Source: an uncultured Clostridia bacterium (GTDB taxonomy: Bacteria > Bacillota > Clostridia > TANB77 > CAG-508). Taken from it: a stretch of DNA of 19,329 nt. Shown one piece after another: positions 12,317 through 19,180 of this stretch. Each line of letters begins with the position of its first letter. Positions within the stretch are counted from its first letter, which is position 1. Made by a program: the position numbers and the translations under genes. The notes beneath the pieces are model-generated. The model was not told the origin of the DNA. It made no database searches and saw only the letters and a list, made by a program, of their open reading frames with translations. The stretch lies in contig CAKOVH010000018.1 of the NCBI GenBank assembly GCA_934121885.1, forward strand, positions 1-19,329. Reading direction: 5' to 3'.

Positions 12317-14788
12317 TTAATAATTATTTTTCATTTTATTTAATGTATTATTCATATCACTTGAAAATACATTTGAATTATATGAGTTTAGCTTTCCACT
12401 ATTTGCATTATTTGATAATAGTGGATATACCATATTTGACAATTTATCTAGACTTGCTAAGAAATTTTTAGAATAACCATTTACACTAATTTCACAATTT
12501 ACTAAACCTTCTAGGTATCTTGAATAAGTTTGTTCTTCAAACGGTATTGAACAATATTTAATGTTATCCTTGTCAAATAATTCTGTCATAAAAGACATTG
12601 CTGGGTCATTATAATAAGCCATTCCACCTATAATTGTTCTTTCTGTTACACTTCTAACTCTTAGCACTTTATTTAACACTACTCTTAATTTTTGAGGCTC
12701 TAAAATGTTTTTACTTTTTAGATTTCTTAAAAATGCTGTTAATGGCTGAATTGTTAAAATATCAAAACTTTGAACCAAATAAATTTCTTGTGCATTTTTA
12801 AAATATCCATAATTTGTTTCAAAATCGCAATCCATTAAAACAACAGAGTAATTTTGTACAAGTGTTTTTAATATATTTCCATATTCATTAATTCCTTCAT
12901 CTTCACCTGGTAATGTTGTAAATACTGTTAAATTTTTATTTACTTGTATTCCATCAACATCCCCTATTGCAAGATTTTGAATAGATGAATATGCTTTTTT
13001 TCTTAGTTCTTCTTCATTTTTTGTGTAAATATAGTATGCATTTTTATTTTGTGTTAAGTCTAATACTGCAACATTAATTCCTTTTTTAGACAAAACATCT
13101 GCTAAATTATTTACCAAGAATGATGTACCATTTTTTGAAGTTCCAACAAATGCAACAACTTTCTTATTTCCACTAAGTAAACTATCTAAATTTACATCAT
13201 AATACTGCATATTAGTATTTTCTATTTCCCTAGCATTGTGATTTGGCATATAATTATTTTGATTAACAGTTGTAGGTCTTGTATGCTGCATTTCATTTAC
13301 TGGATTTGGTACTACTTGATCTTCTTTTTCAACAATTGGTTTAACAACTTCTTCTTCAGCAATTGATTTAACAACTTCTTCTTCAGCAATTGGTTTAACA
13401 ACAACTTCTTCGTCATCATCATCAAATCCTGGTAAAATCATTTCTGAAGAAGTATTTGTATTTACATTCTGATTTGAATCTTCATCATTTCCTAAATCAA
13501 ATAAATTAACTGTTTCTTCTTCCTGAATTCCTGGTAAAACATTACTTAATTCTTGTTCTGGTTCAGATTTTTCCTTCTTTGGTCTTCCTCTTTTTTTCTT
13601 TGGAGCTTCTTCTGCATTATTTGCAGCTTCCTGTTCTTCAACTGTTTGAATTTTTTTAGGTCTTCCCCTTCTCTTTTTTGGTTCTTCTACAACTACAGTT
13701 TCATTTTCCATAACAGGCTCTGAAATGTTTGTTTCAACTTTTGGAGCTGTAGTAACTGGCTCATTTTTAGGTTGAACTTCATCAAAATCTTCAAACATAC
13801 TATCAATATCATTTGCTTGTAAAGTATTAGATGTATTATTTGGCATTTGAGGTATTGCATCTTTTGTTTCAGGCACAATACTTTCTTGCTTATTTACACT
13901 TTTTGCATTCATTCCGCCTGGAATTATAATAGGTTTTGTTAAATTTGATTTTCCGATATCTCTTTCTAAAATATCTTTTTTCCCTACTTCTAACCTTTTG
14001 TTTTTACTATTTAGATAGTCGCTATTTGGTACATATTTAGGTTCTTGTTGTTTTTTTCCTTTTCCTCTATCAGATGAACTTGGAGTTACTGTTCCAAAAG
14101 TAACTAATTCTTGATATTTTTGAGAATTTCCTTCTAATACTGCCTTTACATTTAAAGGTAAGAACTTACAAATTACTCTTAATTGAGCATCTGTATATTG
14201 TGCAGCAATATTATCAAAACTTTCTACATATTTTTCTTCATTTTTTCCAAGGCTTTTGTAGTGGTTTAATATATTATTAAGTTCAACTTCGCTAACATCA
14301 CCTTCTGATTCAACTTTATAATCAACCTCATCAGAATCAACACTATAATATACTTTTGCTTCTTTTTTTGTTCTTGGTTTATTAATTAATTCACAAACTT
14401 TGTCAATGCTTCTATCTGATCCAAGTAATGCACTATAAACACCTATTCCAAATATTTTTACTAAAAATGGCTCAGACTTTGTTCTTCTATCTGCACAAAT
14501 TAAAATAATTGGAATATCTTGTCCATCATTTGAAGTTGCTTCATCACTTATATTATCTAACTTCTCAAATATAAATTTATCAATAACTTCAAAGTTGTTG
14601 TTTGCAAATGGTTCTAAATCTTCACTAATTATTATTCTGTCATAACTTTTATCCTTTTGTAACTCTTTTGCAATTGCATTAAAATAATAAACATTTTTAC
14701 CTAAAATAATTTCTTTATATTCTTGTTGGAACTTTTTTATAATTGTTTCAGAAATTTTTTCATTATTAACTGCAAATAAAATTTTCAT
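12317..14788 (-). CDS. CpaE/TadZ-like protein: pseudo-receiver, acidic linker with AT-hook-like motifs, atypical MinD-type ATPase
   Basis: The 823 residues split into three parts. Residues 1-140 look like a receiver-type fold (strands KILFAVNN, DRIIISEDL, PIILICAD) without a visible phospho-acceptor pocket. Residues 140-520 are low-complexity and acidic. They hold two RGRPKK motifs (near residues 370 and 396, each in a PKKRRGRPKK-type run) and a 9-residue tandem repeat. Residues ~535-800 form a P-loop ATPase of the CpaE/TadZ/MinD type, opening with VAFVGTSKNGTS, then VAVLDLTQ and VVLMDCDFE as later strands. The P-loop lacks both lysines of the canonical KGGxGK[ST] motif. CpaE/TadZ proteins locate pili or secretion machines at the pole. 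The start ATG is 3 bases after the stop of the pilin-like gene and uses GGAGGGG inside that gene's end, so the two are translationally coupled. Confidence 0.75.
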   Translation of the reverse strand: MKILFAVNNEKISETIIKKFQQEYKEIILGKNVYYFNAIAKELQKDKSYDRIIISEDLEPFANNNFEVIDKFIFEKLDNISDEATSNDGQDIPIILICADRRTKSEPFLVKIFGIGVYSALLGSDRSIDKVCELINKPRTKKEAKVYYSVDSDEVDYKVESEGDVSEVELNNILNHYKSLGKNEEKYVESFDNIAAQYTDAQLRVICKFLPLNVKAVLEGNSQKYQELVTFGTVTPSSSDRGKGKKQQEPKYVPNSDYLNSKNKRLEVGKKDILERDIGKSNLTKPIIIPGGMNAKSVNKQESIVPETKDAIPQMPNNTSNTLQANDIDSMFEDFDEVQPKNEPVTTAPKVETNISEPVMENETVVVEEPKKRRGRPKKIQTVEEQEAANNAEEAPKKKRGRPKKEKSEPEQELSNVLPGIQEEETVNLFDLGNDEDSNQNVNTNTSSEMILPGFDDDDEEVVVKPIAEEEVVKSIAEEEVVKPIVEKEDQVVPNPVNEMQHTRPTTVNQNNYMPNHNAREIENTNMQYYDVNLDSLLSGNKKVVAFVGTSKNGTSFLVNNLADVLSKKGINVAVLDLTQNKNAYYIYTKNEEELRKKAYSSIQNLAIGDVDGIQVNKNLTVFTTLPGEDEGINEYGNILKTLVQNYSVVLMDCDFETNYGYFKNAQEIYLVQSFDILTIQPLTAFLRNLKSKNILEPQKLRVVLNKVLRVRSVTERTIIGGMAYYNDPAMSFMTELFDKDNIKYCSIPFEEQTYSRYLEGLVNCEISVNGYSKNFLASLDKLSNMVYPLLSNNANSGKLNSYNSNVFSSDMNNTLNKMKNNY
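13334..13414 (-). repeat. In-frame 27-bp tandem repeat in the CpaE-like linker
   Basis: Three units of 27 bases (13334-13360, 13361-13387, 13388-13414) encode an acidic IAEEEVVKP-type nonapeptide. Units 1 and 2 differ at one base and unit 3 has diverged more. The unit size keeps the frame, so copy number can change without breaking the gene. Confidence 0.85.
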
Positions 14789-14791
14789 TTG

Positions 14792-15211
14792 TTAACCCCT
14801 CCAGCCTTTTACTACTATGGCAAACACTAATGGTAGAACTTGACATATTACCATAACTGTTATAATACCAATCATTGCGCCAAAGCCTTTATCTCTTACA
14901 TCTAACTTTCTTATTCCTATAACATATCTGTAGATTCCACTGATTGCAATTCCTACAAATCCAAAAGGAATACTATAAATTCTTATAATATTTAATGCAT
15001 ATGCAGCAAATCCGTAAGTATCATTACCGTAAGCTGCTTGATAATCTTGAAGTGTTTTTAATTGATTATCTTTTAATTTTACTAAATTTACTGTTGCATT
15101 TCCAGTTAAATCTGCTTGTGTATTTGATGATGGCACAGCATTACTTGCATATATTGCCATACATCCAAACACGCACATAATAAGCATAAATAGTGCAATT
15201 ACTTTCTTCAT
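14792..15211 (-). CDS. Small secreted or membrane protein with VirB2/TrbC-pilin-like layout
   Basis: The 139 residues begin with a signal peptide (KKVIALFMLIMCVFGCMAIYA, probable cleavage near residue 22-23). A ~50-residue polar segment rich in Asn, Gln and Leu follows. Then come two hydrophobic helices (about 78-98, IYSIPFGFVGIAISGIYRY, and 112-134, MIGIITVMVICQVLPLV) joined by the charged loop RKLDVRDKGFG, and the short tail KGWRG. Signal peptide plus two helices is the arrangement of conjugative pilins such as VirB2/TrbC, but I see no family-specific signature, so that remains a comparison. I chose ATG 15209-15211 behind GGGAGG, not the upstream TTG-like starts. It is the first of three closely spaced genes on this strand, just after metA. 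Alternatives are a small membrane subunit of the downstream ATPase. Confidence 0.6.
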   Translation of the reverse strand: MKKVIALFMLIMCVFGCMAIYASNAVPSSNTQADLTGNATVNLVKLKDNQLKTLQDYQAAYGNDTYGFAAYALNIIRIYSIPFGFVGIAISGIYRYVIGIRKLDVRDKGFGAMIGIITVMVICQVLPLVFAIVVKGWRG

Positions 15212-15303
15212 ATAAGTAAACCTCCCTATCTTAGTACAACTTTTCTTCATTCTATAATACAATATATAAAATAGCAATAGAATTTTCAGTTTTATTAATA
15301 TTT

Positions 15304-16182
15304 TTATGCTAAATAATTATTTACCCAATTTGTATATAACTTATCTCCATTTTCTTTCCAACTAAATATTGGTGTATTGTTCATATTATTTTCTGGATAA
15401 TAATTTTTAGGCATTTGTATTTCTAATCCCTTAGATAAATCTCTTTTATATTCTTTGTCTAATGTATCTATCGCATATTCTAAGTGACCAGTAACATATA
15501 TTTCTTTTCTTTGCTTGTTTTCTACAATAAATACTCCAGCCTCATCAGATTCTGCTGAAATTGTAAGTTCTGGATGTTTAAGTATTTCATCTTTTTCAAC
15601 AGTTGTATGTCTTGAATGTGGTGCATTAAATCCATCTACAAAATCTTGAAGTATTTTAGATTTATCATCTATAATTTTATGTTTAAATACTCCAAACATT
15701 TTTGCATCTATTAACTTTTTTGGTATTTTATAGTTATAATACAATCCTGCTTGTGCTCCCCAACATATATATAATGTAGATTTAACATTTTTCTTTGACC
15801 AATCAATAATTTTTGTAAGTTCTCTCCAATAAATTACATCTTCAAAATTTAGCTGTTCTACTGGTGCTCCTGTTATAATTAATCCATCAAATTTTTTGTT
15901 TTTAATTTCTTCAAATGTTGAATAAAACTTTTTCATATGTTCTGGGTTTGTATTTTTTCCAATATATGAAACTACATTAAAAAATGTAATTTTTATATTT
16001 TTCTTTGATGCAGATAATTTTCTAAGTAATTGTAATTCTGTGTCTTCCTTTAAAGGCATTAAATTTAATATTGCTATTTGAATTAAATTTGTATCATTTT
16101 CTGATAACTCTTCTAAAATTTGTATTTTTTCCTCTTTTAAAATATTGTTTACGGGTAAGCCCGTTTTAGTCATTATTGGCAT
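15304..16182 (-). CDS. metA: Homoserine O-acyltransferase, probably acetyl-CoA type (MetA family)
   Basis: The 292-residue protein matches the MetA family over its full length. The catalytic Cys140 sits in LYICWGAQAG, His232 and Glu234 in VTGHLEYAID, and the substrate-loop region is FNAPHSRHTT. It activates homoserine for methionine synthesis. In the family the residue after GAPV/L sets the acyl donor: Gly for succinyl-CoA in E. coli, Glu for acetyl-CoA in the Bacillus cereus enzyme. Here the motif is GAPVEQL (Glu109), so acetyl-CoA is expected, although annotation pipelines often say 'succinyltransferase'. The start ATG follows GGTGAT. A promoter with TTGATT and TAAAAT spaced 17 bases lies 61 bases upstream, and no SAM riboswitch is visible in the ~55-base leader. 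It is divergent from mutS2. Confidence 0.93.
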   Translation of the reverse strand: MPIMTKTGLPVNNILKEEKIQILEELSENDTNLIQIAILNLMPLKEDTELQLLRKLSASKKNIKITFFNVVSYIGKNTNPEHMKKFYSTFEEIKNKKFDGLIITGAPVEQLNFEDVIYWRELTKIIDWSKKNVKSTLYICWGAQAGLYYNYKIPKKLIDAKMFGVFKHKIIDDKSKILQDFVDGFNAPHSRHTTVEKDEILKHPELTISAESDEAGVFIVENKQRKEIYVTGHLEYAIDTLDKEYKRDLSKGLEIQMPKNYYPENNMNNTPIFSWKENGDKLYTNWVNNYLA

Positions 16183-16211
16183 TTTAAATCACCATTTATA
16201 AAATTGTCCTT

Positions 16212-16235
16212 AAAAATATATAATTATATATTTTT
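16212..16235. repeat. Perfect 24-base palindrome in the metA leader
   Basis: The sequence is an exact inverted repeat made only of A and T (AAAAATATATAA then its complement), centred at 16223/16224. It lies about two bases after the predicted metA transcription start, so it could be an operator or an RNA hairpin. It could also be chance in AT-rich DNA. Confidence 0.5.
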
Positions 16236-16243
16236 ACTAGATT

Positions 16244-16272
16244 ATTTTATCATTTGTTAAGTAATAAATCAA
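16244..16272 (-). promoter_or_regulatory. Promoter of metA
   Basis: -35 TTGATT (16267-16272) and -10 TAAAAT (16244-16249) are spaced 17 bases, with TG one base before the -10. This is one of the better promoters in the window. Confidence 0.68.
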
Positions 16273-16294
16273 GGTTTTTATAAATGTTTTTTTC

Positions 16295-16323
16295 TGTTCA
16301 AATATTCAATTATGTGTTATACT
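16295..16323 (+). promoter_or_regulatory. Promoter of mutS2
   Basis: An extended -10 (TGTTATACT, hexamer TATACT at 16318-16323) lies 17 bases after a weak -35, TGTTCA (16295-16300). The expected start lies about 25 bases before the mutS2 ATG. Confidence 0.55.
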
Positions 16324-16354
16324 AATTCTATCTTATTTTAGGAGTGAAATAATT

Positions 16355-18604
16355 ATGAATACAAAATTTTTAGAATTATTAGAATATGATAGTTTAATAG
16401 ATATTATAGAAAAATATTGTAAAACATATGTTGGAAAAGAAAAAGCATCTTGCCTTCTTCCTTCTTTTAACAAAGAAACTGTCAAATATTTATTAAAACA
16501 AACAGACGAAGCTGTTCGCATAAAGGTAAAAAAATCATCTCCTCCTATTTGTGAAATTCCTGATATTAGTGTGTGGCTAAAAATGTTAGATAGTTCAGCT
16601 ATCCTTCCATTAAAAGGATTATTAGAACTTACAAAAGTTCTTCAAATTTCAAGAGAACTAAAAGAATATTTTTGTGATGATGATGAAAACTTTTTAAGCT
16701 TTCCAATTCTTGCAAATTATTTTTCAGACTTATATATAAATAAAGGTATTGAAGACAGAATTTTTTCAGTAATATTAGATGAAAATACAATTTCAGACTC
16801 TGCCTCTGCAAAATTAGAAAGTATACGAAAAGAAATAAAAAAAATAGAGCAAAATATTCGCGAAAAATTAAATAATTTTATACATTCAGCAACTTATTCA
16901 AAATTTATAATGGAACCAATAATCACAATTCGCAATAGTCGTTTTGTAATCCCTATTAAAGAAGAATATAAAAATAATGTTAAAGGATTTGTTCATGACA
17001 TATCAAGTAGTGGCTCTTCTGTTTTTATGGAGCCTATAAGCATTTTTGAATTAAACAATCAAATTACAAACTTAAAAATTGAGGAAGAAATTGAGATTGA
17101 AAAGATTTTACAAATATTATCTGGTTTATTTTATGAATATTCTAATCAGTTAAAACAGAATGTCGATATAATTGGCACTTTAGACTTAATATTTGCAAAA
17201 GCGAGTTACTCTTTAGATACAAATGGTACTATACCTACAATAAATAATTCAAAATTCATAGATTTAAAAAGAGCAAGACATCCACTAATTGATAAAAACA
17301 TAGTTGTACCAATCGATATTTCAATTGGAGATAAATATTCTTCACTAATTATAACAGGTCCAAATACAGGTGGAAAAACAGTAACATTAAAAACAGTTGG
17401 ACTTATTTTGCTTATGGCTTATTCAGGATTACTAATACCTTGCAATGAAAATAGCAGTATTTATATATTCGATAATATTTTTGTAGATATTGGTGATAAA
17501 CAAAGTATTCAAGAATCTTTAAGTACATTTTCAGCTCATATTTCAACTATTGTAGATATACTAAAAAGTTTCACACCATCTAGTTTAATATTATTAGATG
17601 AATTAGGCTCTGGAACAGACCCTATCGAAGGAGCAAGCCTTGCAATTAGCATTTTAAAATATCTTCATGACAGAAAAGCTACAACCATATCTACCACCCA
17701 TTATCAAGAACTTAAAAATTTCTGTATGGTAACTGAAGGATTTGAAAATGCTAGCTGCGAATTTGACGTTGAAAATTTAAAGCCAACATATAAATTATTA
17801 ATTGGAATCCCTGGTAAAAGTAATGCCTTTGCAATAAGTAAAAAATTAGGTATTAATGAAGAAATTTTAAATTATGCAAGTTCAATCATAGATGAACAAG
17901 ATATTAGTATTGAAGAATTAATGAAAAATATCTATGATGATAAAATTGCTATTGAAAAAGAAAAAAAGTTAATAGAAGAAAATAGTTTGCAAATTAGTAA
18001 TTTAAAAAATGAGTTAGAAAACAAATTATCCACATTAAAACATAAAGAACAAGAAATAATTGAAAAAGCAAAAAAAGAAGCAAAGGATATTATACTATCA
18101 GCAAAAGACGAGGTATCTAGTATTATCCAAGAAATAAACGAAATGTCTAAAAACTCATCTAATTTAAAAAGAGCAAATCAACTTAGAAATAATCTTAATA
18201 ATATGTTAAAAGATACAAATTCTTCTACAAATTCTGGGCTTAATTTAGAAGTATTAAAATCTTTAAATTCAAAGGAACAAATGAAAAATTCAAAACCTCA
18301 TTCTTCTGAATTTTCTAAAGTAAGTTTTAGCAAAAATAGCAAGTATAAATCTCAAAATGTTTCAACCGAAATTAATGTTATCGGATTAAATTTGGACGAA
18401 GCAACCTTTTTAATTGACAAATACATTGATGATTGTGCTATTGCAAAACTTTCTCCAATAAGAATTGTTCATGGAAAAGGTACAGGAAAATTAAGACAAG
18501 GTATACATACATTTCTAAAATCAAACCCACATGTAAAAAGTTTTAGACTTGGTACATTTGGAGAAGGAGAAATGGGTGTAACTGTTGTAGAACTAAAATT
18601 ATAA
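16355..18604 (+). CDS. mutS2: Endonuclease MutS2
   Basis: The 749-residue protein has the MutS2 layout. The N-terminal core and clamp helices contain IEKYCKTYVGKEKA, then SSGSSVFMEPISIFELNN. The Walker A is ITGPNTGGKT (about residues 333-342), the Walker B LILLDE with LGSGTDPIEGA (about 411-426), and STTHYQELK follows. A long coiled segment (about 510-620, Lys/Glu-rich) leads to a C-terminal Smr domain (about 670-749) with INVIGLNLDEA, IRIVHGKGTGKLRQGI and the closing GVTVVELKL. MutS2 splits or rescues collided ribosomes in Bacillus and suppresses recombination. The Smr domain carries nuclease function, but some conserved features (LDL/HGxGxG) should be checked; HGKGTG is present. Length is slightly under the usual ~780. 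The start has AGGAG ten bases upstream and the gene is monocistronic. Confidence 0.95.
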   Translation: MNTKFLELLEYDSLIDIIEKYCKTYVGKEKASCLLPSFNKETVKYLLKQTDEAVRIKVKKSSPPICEIPDISVWLKMLDSSAILPLKGLLELTKVLQISRELKEYFCDDDENFLSFPILANYFSDLYINKGIEDRIFSVILDENTISDSASAKLESIRKEIKKIEQNIREKLNNFIHSATYSKFIMEPIITIRNSRFVIPIKEEYKNNVKGFVHDISSSGSSVFMEPISIFELNNQITNLKIEEEIEIEKILQILSGLFYEYSNQLKQNVDIIGTLDLIFAKASYSLDTNGTIPTINNSKFIDLKRARHPLIDKNIVVPIDISIGDKYSSLIITGPNTGGKTVTLKTVGLILLMAYSGLLIPCNENSSIYIFDNIFVDIGDKQSIQESLSTFSAHISTIVDILKSFTPSSLILLDELGSGTDPIEGASLAISILKYLHDRKATTISTTHYQELKNFCMVTEGFENASCEFDVENLKPTYKLLIGIPGKSNAFAISKKLGINEEILNYASSIIDEQDISIEELMKNIYDDKIAIEKEKKLIEENSLQISNLKNELENKLSTLKHKEQEIIEKAKKEAKDIILSAKDEVSSIIQEINEMSKNSSNLKRANQLRNNLNNMLKDTNSSTNSGLNLEVLKSLNSKEQMKNSKPHSSEFSKVSFSKNSKYKSQNVSTEINVIGLNLDEATFLIDKYIDDCAIAKLSPIRIVHGKGTGKLRQGIHTFLKSNPHVKSFRLGTFGEGEMGVTVVELKL

Positions 18605-18612
18605 TATAAAAG

Positions 18613-18641
18613 AAAAGACGATCTAACATAGACCGTCTTTT
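18613..18641. terminator. Bidirectional terminator between mutS2 and the zinc-ribbon gene
   Basis: An 8-bp stem (AAAAGACG with CGTCTTTT, 18613-18620 and 18634-18641) continues after one mismatch with 3 more pairs around a 5-base loop. T-rich flanks on both strands fit termination of both convergent genes. Confidence 0.82.
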
Positions 18642-18645
18642 ATAA

Positions 18646-18804
18646 TTATCCATTATTTCTTCTTTGTGCTTTTCTTGCTTTTCTGCATTCTGGACATCTT
18701 TGTGGTTCGTTTGTGAAACCTTTTTCAGCATAAAATGCTTGTTCTCCAGCTGTGAAAACAAATTCTGCTCCGCAATCTTTGCATACTAATGTTTTATCTT
18801 CCAT
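18646..18804 (-). CDS. Small zinc-ribbon protein
   Basis: The 52-residue protein has two Cys pairs, CKDC (residues 8-11) and CPEC (37-40). They frame the segment GAEFVFTAGEQAFYAEKGF, the layout of the 'probable zinc-ribbon' family (zf-trcl type) of small bacterial proteins. The tail RKARKAQRRNNG is very basic and could touch nucleic acid. Function is unknown. I chose ATG 18802-18804, ten bases after AAGGAGG, not the upstream in-frame ATG that would add a 16-residue stretch. A strong promoter 132 bases upstream gives a long leader, and the shared terminator follows 4 bases after the stop. Probably highly expressed. Confidence 0.88.
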   Translation of the reverse strand: MEDKTLVCKDCGAEFVFTAGEQAFYAEKGFTNEPQRCPECRKARKAQRRNNG

Positions 18805-18935
18805 TATAGAGTACCTCCTTATAATTTTTGACTTTAATATTTTTTGACACATTGTCTCTTTATATAGTTGATATAAGAAGGAAATAGTCTATAAAAATAA
18901 TTAAATTCATTTAAGCTTTTTCTTAAGCCACATTG

Positions 18936-18964
18936 ATTATAGCACATCTAAAAATTTAAAGCAA
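18936..18964 (-). promoter_or_regulatory. Promoter of the zinc-ribbon gene
   Basis: -35 TTGCTT (18959-18964) and -10 TATAAT (18936-18941) are spaced 17 bases, with TG one base upstream of the -10. The predicted leader is about 125 bases. It includes a 5-bp hairpin (TTAAG/CTTAA around 18910-18925). Confidence 0.65.
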
Positions 18965-19049
18965 TAAGTTAAATTAAAATATATGTAATTATTTGTAATT
19001 TTTATATTTACATAATAAATGAGTTTATGTTAACATATTTGATGCCGGA

Positions 19050-19180
19050 TTATAGAGAAACTACGGGACAAACTCCAAACGCGTATCTATAGCTGTCGCA
19101 GTTCACGTTCGCGTAGTAGCCGACCACAATAAGCACGCTGCTAGAGTAGTCAGAAGAAGGCGAAGCCAACCACCAATAGC
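19050..19180 (-). repeat. Candidate variable region of a diversity-generating retroelement
   Basis: This is the 3' end of the gene above. By my count 62 of 120 bases at 19061-19180 are G or C, against 16 of 60 in the adjoining 19201-19260. In the 24 codons from GAC (after PSS) to GCG (before FGV), 14 end in C, including GAC, TAC, AGC, GTC, GGC, AAC and TGC. That is what A-to-N mutagenesis of AAC template codons produces. The GC-rich run continues past the stop (CCGGC at 19044-19048). No template repeat or reverse transcriptase is in the window, so this is inference from composition, codon pattern and position. Confidence 0.5.

Noticed and set aside
16183..16354. SAM riboswitch or T-box in front of metA
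   Set aside because: The predicted leader is only about 55 bases and shows only an AT palindrome, none of the conserved riboswitch core.
19026..19037. 12-base palindrome TATGTTAACATA downstream of the candidate variable region
   Set aside because: DGR variable regions can be followed by a hairpin, but this is short, AT-rich and leaves no good stem-loop, so I do not use it as evidence.
18853..19043. A template repeat or reverse transcriptase for the suspected DGR
   Set aside because: The spacer downstream of the suspected variable region is AT-rich and non-coding, and no other GC-rich near-copy is present in the window.
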